Positions 1 through 6,161 of a DNA stretch of 8,400 nt are shown here, one piece after another. The DNA is from Methanobrevibacter sp. (GTDB taxonomy: Archaea > Methanobacteriota > Methanobacteria > Methanobacteriales > Methanobacteriaceae): positions 1 through 8,400 of the forward strand of contig WRMT01000125.1 in the NCBI GenBank assembly GCA_009777005.1. The letters run 5' to 3'. The notes beneath the pieces are model-generated. The model was not told the DNA's origin, did no database searches, and was given only the letters and a program-made list of their open reading frames with translations. The translations under genes were made by a program, and so were the position numbers. Every line of letters starts with the position of its first letter. Position 1 is the first letter of the stretch.

Positions 1-208
1 TAATTAAACTATTTATATAAATTTTTAAATAATATTAAATAATAAAAATGTTTTAATAAGGATTTTAATAAGATTAATAAACATTAACTAGTTTACTTTA
101 ATAATTTTACAAAAATTATTTATAAAAAATAAATTTTATTAAATAATTGATATAAATGTGGTTAGAATACTATAAAACTAGGGGATTAGAAGTTAGTTGT
201 CAAAAATT

Positions 209-232
209 CACTAGTTGTGCTGGTTACTAGTG
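209..232 (-). terminator. Hairpin over the acyltransferase stop codon, possible terminator
   Basis: A 7-bp perfect stem (CACTAGT at 209-215 paired with ACTAGTG at 226-232) encloses a 10-base loop. Read on the minus strand, the hairpin begins within the last codons of the acyltransferase gene, includes its TAG stop, and is followed within a few bases by a run of five T. Hairpin plus T-run fits a transcript end. Archaea mostly rely on T-runs alone, so the role is inferred. Confidence 0.35.
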
Positions 233-1282
233 TACTCCTGTAATTTTATTCAGTATAGGAATTTTATTCAATATTATGAGAAAGCCCAAACTAAAAAGTA
301 AAGTTACAATAATTAAGAAAGGAATCCAAATAATTGCAGATTTATTTGTAAAATCTATCAATATTTTGAAAGATAAAATGAATAATACATGAACTAAATA
401 TATTCCATAGCTATATTTACTTAACAAAACAGTTAAACTCCCAAAAACTCCATTTTTCAGGAAAGAAGAAACTTTAGTAAATAATTTATTATCATTAAAG
501 TTTTTTATCATGAGGAAAAAGCTAGCAGCTTGAATAACAGATAAGGTGCTGTAAATAGTAAAATGATTTGTACCAATACTTAAATCATAACATACTACCC
601 TAACTATTGTTGAAATTAAGAATAATAAGGACCATAAAAATATATTCCCAATAATTTTATTATTATCCTTAGCCAAATAATATCCTAAAATAACAAATCC
701 AATGGATCCAGCAAAGTATCTTAAATCTATATAATAATAAGGAAAATCAAAAGTAGCGAATATAGAAGTTATAAACCATATAAATAGGAAATATCTAATT
801 TCAGAAAATGAAGAATTCTTTATCCACTTATTTATAATGGGAAAAAATAAATAAACACTTAAAATAAGCCAGACATACCAAAAATGAGGCAAGTATCCTT
901 GAATACCTAAAAACATATTGCCAATAAATAGCATTCCTGTTTCTAGTGACGAAAAGTGAAAAGACATATTTTGGAATAATATTGCAAATATAACAAATAC
1001 ACATCCCCAAAATAAAAAAGGAATTATTATCCTAGGATATCTCTTTTTAAGAAATTCACTGATACTATATTCTTTATTTAATAATAATACTCCAGAAAGC
1101 ATTAAAAAAATTGGAATAGCAAATTCACTTATAAATAAAAAAGAAGCACCAGTTAATGAATCTAGAAAATAAGGAGACACATGTATTCCTATTACTCCTA
1201 TTATAGCTAATGCTCTTAACTGATCTAAATAGAAAATTCTGTTTCCATTTTTGGATTCAAATTTTTTAATTAGGTTTTCCAA
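227..1282 (-). CDS. Acyltransferase family 3 membrane protein (OatA/WecH-like)
   Basis: This is a 351-residue integral membrane protein of the acyltransferase 3 family, which moves acetyl or other acyl groups onto cell-surface sugars. Visible family marks are the N-terminal D20-x-LR-x-x-AI motif followed by the conserved His34 of helix 1, an LSG turn after helix 2, a basic RYPRIIIPFLFW segment before helix 3, and a YSYGIYLVHV motif in the penultimate helix. About ten hydrophobic segments can be counted, and the length is normal for the family. The start is a TTG at 1282. It is supported by the ribosome site GAGGT (1289-1293) six bases upstream, and the next Met would remove the family motif. 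No sugar-pathway genes are adjacent, so the substrate (pseudomurein, surface glycan or exopolysaccharide) cannot be told. Confidence 0.9.
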   Translation of the reverse strand: MENLIKKFESKNGNRIFYLDQLRALAIIGVIGIHVSPYFLDSLTGASFLFISEFAIPIFLMLSGVLLLNKEYSISEFLKKRYPRIIIPFLFWGCVFVIFAILFQNMSFHFSSLETGMLFIGNMFLGIQGYLPHFWYVWLILSVYLFFPIINKWIKNSSFSEIRYFLFIWFITSIFATFDFPYYYIDLRYFAGSIGFVILGYYLAKDNNKIIGNIFLWSLLFLISTIVRVVCYDLSIGTNHFTIYSTLSVIQAASFFLMIKNFNDNKLFTKVSSFLKNGVFGSLTVLLSKYSYGIYLVHVLFILSFKILIDFTNKSAIIWIPFLIIVTLLFSLGFLIILNKIPILNKITGVH

Positions 1283-1544
1283 TTTATAACCTCACATGAA
1301 TTATTGGAATTTTAAAGATTTATAAATTTATTTAAATTAATTTATTAATAAAAATTCCTATTTAATTTATTTTAAAAAATTTTATATTTTTAAAAATTAG
1401 AAAACCAATGATTTTCTTTATTTTTTAAAAGAATATTATTAAAATATTTAATATTTAAAAATCATTTTAGTAGTTTTTTTAGCTATTAAAAATGAAATAT
1501 CTTAATTTTATGTTATATCCCATGGAATTACATAGTAAAATAAC
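1283..1544. other. AT-rich intergenic stretch
   Basis: Apart from the ribosome site and candidate TATA box of the acyltransferase gene, this stretch is low-complexity A/T sequence. It includes a short palindrome (AAATATT-T-AATATTT at 1442-1456) that could arise by chance at this composition. I see no gene here. Confidence 0.5.
1318..1330 (-). promoter_or_regulatory. Candidate TATA box of the acyltransferase gene
   Basis: On the minus strand this reads TAAATTTATAAAT. It lies about 25 bases before a plausible transcript start near 1295, which would give a very short leader carrying the GAGGT ribosome site. The surroundings are so AT-rich that chance boxes are common. Confidence 0.4.
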
Positions 1545-1948
1545 TTATTGACTAATTTTAACTTTATACGCCCATCCAGATTCAAACATACTAGAATAAA
1601 TATAGTTGTACATAAGTAGCATAATTTTCAATCTTTCCATTCAAATTCACGAGATTTCTCTAGTAAAACGTTTTTATTATCAAAATACCAGATAAATAAT
1701 TATTTTTGTTTAATATCGATGGAAAAACTTTTTAAAGGCATAACCTTACAATAAAATACAACAGTTATTTTTAATCTGATTTCAGGTAATTCTAGGATAC
1801 TTCATTTTCTTCACAGATTCCTATTTGGAACTTTTTAGAGGTCCATTTCAAGTGTAATAAATTCACTTGCTTTATTAATATACGATATTCTAAGACCCAC
1901 CCTAGAAAAAGTTGCGTTATTAATAGCTAATCCAAACAATATTTTCAT
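1545..1948 (-). pseudogene. Decayed gene for a protein of about 130 residues
   Basis: Reading the minus strand from an ATG at 1948 gives 37 codons of protein-like sequence (starting MKILFGLAINNATFSRVG) up to a TAA at 1835-1837. The same frame then continues to look coding, with segments such as LELPEIRLKITVVFYCKV and YFDNKNVLLEKSREFEWKD, interrupted by four more stops (TGA, TGA, TAA, TGA). After a shift of frame near 1625 a last segment, YIYSSMFESGWAYKVKISQ, ends at a TAA at 1545-1547. Base composition is less extreme than in the flanks, as expected for former coding DNA. The alternating hydrophobic pattern suggests a beta-rich domain, but I do not recognise the family. It lies downstream of hisF on the same strand. 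The reading rests on pattern alone. Confidence 0.45.
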
Positions 1949-2020
1949 TAAATGTGACTATTAGCTAAAAAATTTTGTAAATATGATTAATAGAAACTAA
2001 ATGAAAGTTTTTTTTTAAGA

Positions 2021-2845
2021 TTAAATCCTAATATTGACATTTCTTTCTTTCAAATATTCTTTAACTACTGGAACAGGATACTCATCAAAATGGAAAATGC
2101 TTGCAGCTAATGCCGCACTCGCATCAGCTATTTCAAAAGCTTCAAGAATGTGTTCTGGTTTTCCTACTCCTCCAGAAGCTATTACAGGAATATCTACTCC
2201 ATCATTAATAGCTTTGGTGAGTTCAAGATCATAGCCATCCTTTGTTCCATCTCGATCCATTGAAGTAAGAAGAATTTCTCCAGCTCCTCTTTCTTGACAT
2301 TCTTGAGCCCAATTAATAGCATCCATTCCAGTAAACTCTGTTCCACCATAAATACTTGTGTCAAACCAACAATAGCCATTTTTTGTTTCAATGATGTTTC
2401 TCTCATCACTTTCTTTTGGATTGTCAACATATCTTCTTTTTGCATCAATTCCAACAACACAAGCCTGACTTCCAACTACTTCAGATGCTTCGTTAATCAG
2501 TTCAGGATTATGAATAGCTGCTGTATTAGTGGAACATTTATCAGCTCCAGCTTTGAGCATATTAACATAATCATCAACTTTCCTAATTCCTCCACCTATA
2601 CAGATAGGTATGAAGACATCTTTTGTAACAGCTTCCACAACATTTTTCATGGTAGCTCTTTTTTCTCTTGAAGCAGTAATATCTAAAAGTACGATTTCAT
2701 CAGCACCCTGTTCATAATATTTATTAGCTAATTCAACAGGGTTTCCAGCGTATTTTATCTGTTTAAATTCAATTCCTTTAACAACTCGACCTTCTGGAAC
2801 TTGTAAATCACAATCTAAACATGGTATTATTCTTTTAGTTAACAT
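2021..2845 (-). CDS. hisF: Imidazole glycerol phosphate synthase cyclase subunit HisF
   Basis: HisF is the cyclase half of imidazole glycerol phosphate synthase. With ammonia supplied by HisH it converts PRFAR to IGP and AICAR in histidine synthesis, linking to purine synthesis in the cytoplasm. The (beta-alpha)8 barrel is complete. MLTKRIIPCLD carries the catalytic Asp11, GID at 132-134 carries the second catalytic Asp, GGGIRK (84-89) and ASGGVG (223-228) are the phosphate-binding turns, and SMDRDGT lies at 195-201. At 274 residues it is longer than the usual ~250 because of an insert around residues 141-165 (NPKESDERN to GYCWFD), which is common in methanogen and some bacterial HisF. I chose the ATG at 2845, which gives the canonical MLTKR start. 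GGAG (2855-2858) lies nine bases ahead of it, while the ATG at 2860 overlaps that ribosome site. No other his gene is adjacent, as is usual in archaea with scattered his genes. Confidence 0.97.
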   Translation of the reverse strand: MLTKRIIPCLDCDLQVPEGRVVKGIEFKQIKYAGNPVELANKYYEQGADEIVLLDITASREKRATMKNVVEAVTKDVFIPICIGGGIRKVDDYVNMLKAGADKCSTNTAAIHNPELINEASEVVGSQACVVGIDAKRRYVDNPKESDERNIIETKNGYCWFDTSIYGGTEFTGMDAINWAQECQERGAGEILLTSMDRDGTKDGYDLELTKAINDGVDIPVIASGGVGKPEHILEAFEIADASAALAASIFHFDEYPVPVVKEYLKERNVNIRI

Positions 2846-2904
2846 TATATAATTCTCCATTAAATAACAGTTTTAGAAATAAAGTTTTTTAAGTGATAGT
2901 ATTC

Positions 2905-2914
2905 TTTATATAAA
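2905..2914 (-). promoter_or_regulatory. Candidate TATA box of hisF
   Basis: TTTATATAAA lies about 60 bases upstream of the chosen hisF start. A transcript beginning about 25 bases downstream, near 2880, would have a leader of about 35 bases that includes the GGAG ribosome site. Confidence 0.55.
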
Positions 2915-2921
2915 CAAATGT

Positions 2922-2984
2922 TTAATAACACATCCATTATCAATATACCAAATACTTAATAAAACATCCATTCATCAATACAAA
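2922..2984. repeat. Tandem direct repeat just upstream of the hisF TATA box
   Basis: Two imperfect copies with a 34-bp offset start at 2922 and 2956. Both read TTAATAA(C/A)ACATCCATT followed by ATCAATA, with one inserted C in the second copy. On the minus strand the core is ATGGATGT-TTATTAA. The nearer copy ends eight bases from the TATA box, on its upstream side. This is where archaeal activators or BRE-proximal repressors bind, so a control site for hisF is a reasonable inference. Confidence 0.45.
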
Positions 2985-3116
2985 CATATGAAAACTTTTT
3001 TAATCATTTTATCTCAATTGATTTAAAAATGAATTTTTGATTATTTAATTAAATATTTTTAAAATATATTTATACTTATTTATTTAAAAATTAATATTAT
3101 TATTATTTATTTCTAA

Positions 3117-3260
3117 TAGAGGGAGTTGCACAATTTTATTTGGATGAACAAAATTAAAGAATTTTGATTTTAAATTGAACAAAATTTAATATATTTAATT
3201 TTTTTTTAAAAATTTTAATTTATATATAAGTTGAACAAAATAATTGTGCAACATCCCATA
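3117..3260. mobile_element. MITE-like non-coding element with terminal inverted repeats (copy 1)
   Basis: The left end GGGAGTTGCACAATT (3121-3135) is mirrored at the right end, where the reverse complement reads GGGATGTTGCACAATT. Outside these, TA-GAGGG on the left and TATGGG on the right extend the symmetry. The motif TGAACAAAAT occurs three times inside (near 3145, 3177 and 3232), and AATTTTG (3160-3166) can pair with CAAAATT (3180-3186). There is no reading frame. The flanks share TAATA in positions compatible with a decayed target duplication, which is weak evidence. It resembles a miniature inverted-repeat element moved by a transposase encoded elsewhere. A related sequence lies at 7649-7793. 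Confidence 0.6.
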
Positions 3261-3719
3261 ATAATGAAATGAGAATTTCCGAAAACTCTATATTGGTATT
3301 GCTTTTATTTTTTTTATAAAAACTAAAATACTTCTTTTTAAACAAAATAATTAATTAAAAACAGATTTTATAGGAATTTAAAGCTTCAATCTTAAAAATA
3401 GTAGCTTAACACTTTTAAGCTATTTTTATAAGGATGTGAAAATAATATTATTTCTATTTTATAATAGTAAATAAGTAATATTAAAACAACTAGTTAAAAA
3501 TACAATGGTTTAAAAATTAAGTAATTTAAAAGAAGTAGAGTACTTTTACAAACTTTTTTGAGATAGATAAAATCAGATATAGAAAACTTTTTTTCTATTT
3601 GTAAATAGCTTAAACCATATTTTAAAGATTCTTAGAACTTTTTTCTATGTTCATTTACAATGGTAAAAATGTCTCATAAGTTGGTGAAGGTACTATATTT
3701 AAGAAATAAGAGAATTTAA
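3258..3719. other. Long gene-free stretch left of tRNA-Arg
   Basis: No reading frame with a ribosome site is visible on either strand. The stretch holds the hairpin at 3402-3422 and an inverted pair ATGGTTTAA / TTAAACCAT about 100 bases apart (near 3506 and 3609). Its composition is mixed rather than pure A/T in places, so worn-out coding sequence or a small RNA is possible but not shown. Confidence 0.4.
3394..3427. terminator. Symmetrical hairpin with T-runs on both strands
   Basis: TAGCTTAA (3402-3409) pairs perfectly with TTAAGCTA (3415-3422) around a five-base loop. AAAAA lies to the left and TTTTT to the right, so each strand reads hairpin then T-run. It could end transcripts in either direction, for example readthrough from tRNA-Arg on the minus strand. 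No gene end lies close to it. Confidence 0.4.
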
Positions 3720-3795
3720 CGGACCTGAGGGGATTTGAACCCCTGACCTATGGATCCGAAGTCCATCGTCATATTCCAGGCTAGACCACAGGCCC
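3720..3795 (-). tRNA. tRNA-Arg (anticodon TCG)
   Basis: Read on the minus strand it folds into a full cloverleaf. The acceptor stem is GGGCCTG/CAGGTCC with one G-T pair, the D arm includes the GG pair of its loop, and the anticodon stem ATGGA/TCCAT encloses loop CTTCGGA with anticodon TCG (3757-3759). A five-base variable region and T arm AGGGG-TTCAAAT-CCCCT follow. Base 73 is G (3720) and no CCA is encoded, so CCA is added after transcription. It serves CGA and possibly other CGN arginine codons. Confidence 0.97.
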
Positions 3796-3818
3796 TTAAA
3801 GATAAAATACAATATTAG

Positions 3819-3828
3819 GATATAATAC
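3819..3828 (-). promoter_or_regulatory. Candidate TATA box of tRNA-Arg
   Basis: On the minus strand this reads TATTATATCC, centred nearly 30 bases before the first base of the tRNA, at the spacing expected for archaeal tRNA promoters. Confidence 0.45.
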
Positions 3829-4014
3829 AATTATAACCATGTCAAAAGAGAGCATATTATAAATAACTAGATTCAATATACTTAATCCTTAAAACTATAT
3901 TAAAATTTTTTTACAAATATAAATATTTGACTATAGTAAAATATTATTTTGTTAATCTATCTTAAATAATTTTTCATTTGAGCTATGATAAATATATCAG
4001 GGAAAACTAAAAAA

Positions 4015-4500
4015 TTAAAACTTCCAGTTTTGATTTTCAAAGAATTGATTGGTGTTTAGACAATTAACTCCTAACTTACTACAAACAAAAGGAATTCTCA
4101 TTTCACTCCTCTGGTTTTCTTGAGTAATTACAGTATAATCATTATGTAGTCCAACACATATTAGTATCGGGTCGGCTAATGATTCTCCATCACACCATAA
4201 TCTATCATAAACTTCAAAAGCCTCTAATTCTTTTAAATTGTCCATTTCTTCATTAGATGCTTCTATGAAAAAATTTTCAGTTGTATCGTGAAAAGTTGTC
4301 CAGAAATCGCGATCTTCTTTTGATAATTCAGCTTGCACTTCTTTAAGTGAAATTAATTCGTTATTTAATATCATCTCTTCGATATTATCCCATAAGCTTA
4401 TAAAAACATTAGGAGAGTAATTTCTTTTTAAGTTTATCAAGGAATCTGTATCAATAATAAACACATTTAAATCACTTGAATAGCTAAAAAATTTCATCAT
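4015..4500 (-). CDS. DUF4411 family PIN-like protein, probable toxin
   Basis: This 161-residue protein has the layout of a PIN-domain ribonuclease of the DUF4411 type. Acidic residues expected for metal binding are visible: Asp17 and Asp19 in FIIDTDSLI, Glu54 (or Glu58) in LKEVQAEL, Asp110 in SLADPILICVG, and Glu129 in VITQE. The closing IPFVCSKLGVNCLNTNQFF matches the typical end of DUF4411 proteins. PIN proteins cut RNA and commonly act as toxins. The start ATGATG overlaps the last 17 bases of the upstream peptidase gene and has no ribosome site, so translation is probably coupled to that gene. A T-rich run directly follows the stop on the minus strand. RNase activity is inferred from the family. 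Confidence 0.88.
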   Translation of the reverse strand: MMKFFSYSSDLNVFIIDTDSLINLKRNYSPNVFISLWDNIEEMILNNELISLKEVQAELSKEDRDFWTTFHDTTENFFIEASNEEMDNLKELEAFEVYDRLWCDGESLADPILICVGLHNDYTVITQENQRSEMRIPFVCSKLGVNCLNTNQFFENQNWKF

Positions 4501-5686
4501 ATAAAGAATCTATTGAGTCACTAGGTAAATTCAAGTATCTTTTGAATTCTGTAGGACCTATAATTTCATTTTCATAAGCAGAAACTATAAATCTTGAAAA
4601 TGGCTTTCCTTCATATTTTTTAACTTTTTGAACTGGAGCCATGGCTCCACCTTTGCTATTTTTGCGTCTTTCCTTTTCTTTATCTTTCAACATGACAGTG
4701 TGTTCTTTCAATGAAGTTATAGTAGAATCTTTGAAAGTTTTTGATGTTTTGCCTAACTTATATAATTGTATAATTACTGTTTGCTTACTCACACCATAAA
4801 TATGTGATAATGTTCCTAATTGTCTTGAAGTCCATTCTTCACCTTCATGATTTTTAACAGATTTATCTTTAGACATTTTTGTATTTTTAAGAGACACAAG
4901 AGGGATTAAAACTTCAGAAGCAATTTGATTACATAAAAATTCTTTTTTATTGTCTATATCCACATCACATATTGTACTCACACCCATCATTAAATGAGTT
5001 AATTCATGAATTAAAGTGAAAATCCTCCTATTAGGGTTATTTTTTCCATTTAATAAAATTATAGGACATTTATCATAATACAAAGATAATCCACTCATTT
5101 CATCTTCTGAAACATCTTCAGTTTCAAAAATTAATATACCTAACTCTGAAACGACTTCTTTCCACTCATATAAAAATTTCGAATGAGTATAATCCTTTTT
5201 TCCACTATCATTTTCAATCCATTCCGATTGTTTTTCAAGAGAAACTCCTAATAAATTTCTAATAGCTTTAGCAAAGTGTTTTACTGTGTTTTTATTATAA
5301 TTATCCTCAATTGTAATTACATTTTTTGAAAAATCTTTTATTTTTATATTCATTTCTGCATGAATATTCATATACACAGTTCTGCGAAATTTAGCTTTAT
5401 TAATCTCTAAATTTAAATCAGTACTAAAATCAGTGATTTTATCATCGCAGCGGAACTCTATAATATCTATTTCTTCGATTTTTGGAGGTTCTGATCTTAA
5501 ATAAAATACAGGAGGTCTCTTATATTTCTTAGCTAAATTCCTTAAATCATTCCAAGTAGGTTTTAAATCACCATTTTCCCATAAAGGAGCATTATTAAGA
5601 TAATTTGGCAAATCTTCAAATTTAAACCCCGCATTTTTTCTTGCCCATTTTATCATATCAGGATTAGCATTAACTCTATAGACCAT
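4484..5686 (-). CDS. HTH-containing ImmA/IrrE family metallopeptidase
   Basis: This 400-residue protein belongs to the COG2856 group, in which an Xre-like helix-turn-helix is joined to a zinc peptidase. Residues 5-68 (VNANPDMIKWARKNAG to RPPVFYLRSEPP) match the Xre-like head. The zinc motif is HELTH at 227-231, and the third ligand is likely Glu249 in EFLCNQIASEVLIP. A helical part (285-312) and a lysine-rich linker (335-360) lead to a C-terminal helical domain (361-400) typical of the long members. In bacteria, ImmA and IrrE cleave repressors under stress, and related proteins paired with PIN or DUF4411 genes are predicted antitoxins or regulators. The start ATG has a weak ribosome site GGGA four bases upstream. 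Its end overlaps the DUF4411 gene, so the two form an operon. Confidence 0.9.
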   Translation of the reverse strand: MVYRVNANPDMIKWARKNAGFKFEDLPNYLNNAPLWENGDLKPTWNDLRNLAKKYKRPPVFYLRSEPPKIEEIDIIEFRCDDKITDFSTDLNLEINKAKFRRTVYMNIHAEMNIKIKDFSKNVITIEDNYNKNTVKHFAKAIRNLLGVSLEKQSEWIENDSGKKDYTHSKFLYEWKEVVSELGILIFETEDVSEDEMSGLSLYYDKCPIILLNGKNNPNRRIFTLIHELTHLMMGVSTICDVDIDNKKEFLCNQIASEVLIPLVSLKNTKMSKDKSVKNHEGEEWTSRQLGTLSHIYGVSKQTVIIQLYKLGKTSKTFKDSTITSLKEHTVMLKDKEKERRKNSKGGAMAPVQKVKKYEGKPFSRFIVSAYENEIIGPTEFKRYLNLPSDSIDSLYDEIF

Positions 5687-5732
5687 TTTATCCCATTTAT
5701 TAAAATTATTGATTAATTATCATATTTGTAGT

Positions 5733-5748
5733 TTATTTATATTAAATT
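5733..5748 (-). promoter_or_regulatory. Candidate TATA box of the peptidase/DUF4411 operon
   Basis: The minus strand reads TTTAATATAAATAAAC about 50 bases before the peptidase start. A transcript start near 5715 would give a leader of about 30 bases. AT-rich background limits certainty. Confidence 0.35.
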
Positions 5749-5943
5749 TTCCATTATATTTCACATTTTGTAAAAAGAGTCAAGAATTTATTAGTTTTAA
5801 AATAATTTTTATAATAGCTAATTTAATGAAAGACTTAAGATATATAAAATCCCATAAAACAAATCATAACTTATGTTTATATATATTTAATGAAATAAAA
5901 TTAATAATATTTTTTTGATTAAATATAAGTGAAAAAAGATATA

Positions 5944-6007
5944 TAGTTAGCGAGTTTTTGATGGACTTCGAATCCGAAGTTCGAGGGTTCAAATCCCTCC
6001 TAGCTCA
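5944..6007 (+). pseudogene. Degenerate tRNA-Arg(TCG)-like sequence lacking a D arm
   Basis: The 3' two-thirds are tRNA-like. Anticodon loop CTTCGAA (5966-5972, anticodon TCG) sits on a stem spoiled by an A-A mismatch and a G-T pair at its base. A five-base variable region follows, then a perfect T arm GAGGG-TTCAAAT-CCCTC (5983-5999) and acceptor strand CTAGCTC plus A73. The left acceptor strand TAGTTAG pairs at six of seven positions (one G-T pair), but only nine bases remain where about 18 of D-arm and linker sequence belong. A T6 run follows (6008-6013), and TTAAATATAA about 20 bases upstream could be a TATA box. It shares GATGGACTTCG with the intact tRNA-Arg of the window, in opposite orientation. 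A dead tRNA or an attachment-site remnant is most likely. Confidence 0.7.
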
Positions 6008-6104
6008 TTTTTTACAGTTCATTATTAAAAAAAATTTTCCTCATTTAAATTACTATCTATAAAAATTATTAAATCCATAGCTATGAAAAAAAACCTTGCT
6101 CAAA

Positions 6105-6117
6105 CTTTTTAAATAAA
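6105..6117 (+). promoter_or_regulatory. Candidate TATA box of the RHH-like gene
   Basis: CTTTTTAAATAAA lies about 30 bases ahead of a likely transcript start near 6140 and directly upstream of the palindrome at 6125-6144. Confidence 0.3.
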
Positions 6118-6124
6118 AAAATAG

Positions 6125-6144
6125 CTAATAACATTAATTATTAG
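6125..6144. promoter_or_regulatory. Palindrome, candidate operator of the RHH-like gene
   Basis: CTAATAA (6125-6131) and TTATTAG (6138-6144) are perfect inverted arms around six bases. The site lies between the candidate TATA box and the ribosome site GGAAGG, where a bound protein would block transcription start. Ribbon-helix-helix proteins bind such sites as dimers, so self-repression is a reasonable inference. The AT-only arms make chance occurrence possible. Confidence 0.35.
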
Positions 6145-6161
6145 TGGAAGGAATAAATAAT

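Noticed and set aside
51..72. Direct repeat TTTTAATAAG twice near the left edge
   Set aside because: It is only ten A/T-rich bases in an almost pure A/T stretch, which is expected by chance.
828..1010. 60-codon plus-strand frame inside the acyltransferase gene
   Set aside because: It lies antisense within a clear membrane-protein gene and has no ribosome site or family resemblance.
1924..1967. Inverted repeat TAGCTAAT / ATTAGCTA
   Set aside because: It is eight bases of low-complexity sequence that recurs elsewhere in the window (near 5815 and 6122) without a consistent position relative to genes.
2034..2671. Open frames on the plus strand and in a second minus frame inside hisF
   Set aside because: They are shadows of hisF, which is full-length and has all family motifs.
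5709..5918. Plus-strand frame of 69 codons opposite the peptidase promoter
   Set aside because: It has no ribosome site, an amino-acid mix typical of random AT-rich DNA (Ile, Phe, Asn, Lys), and overlaps the likely promoter of the peptidase operon.
3720..6007. Simple attL/attR pair flanking an integrated element
   Set aside because: The two tRNA-like sequences are in opposite orientation, and no integrase gene lies between them, so classic tRNA-targeted integration does not fit as such.
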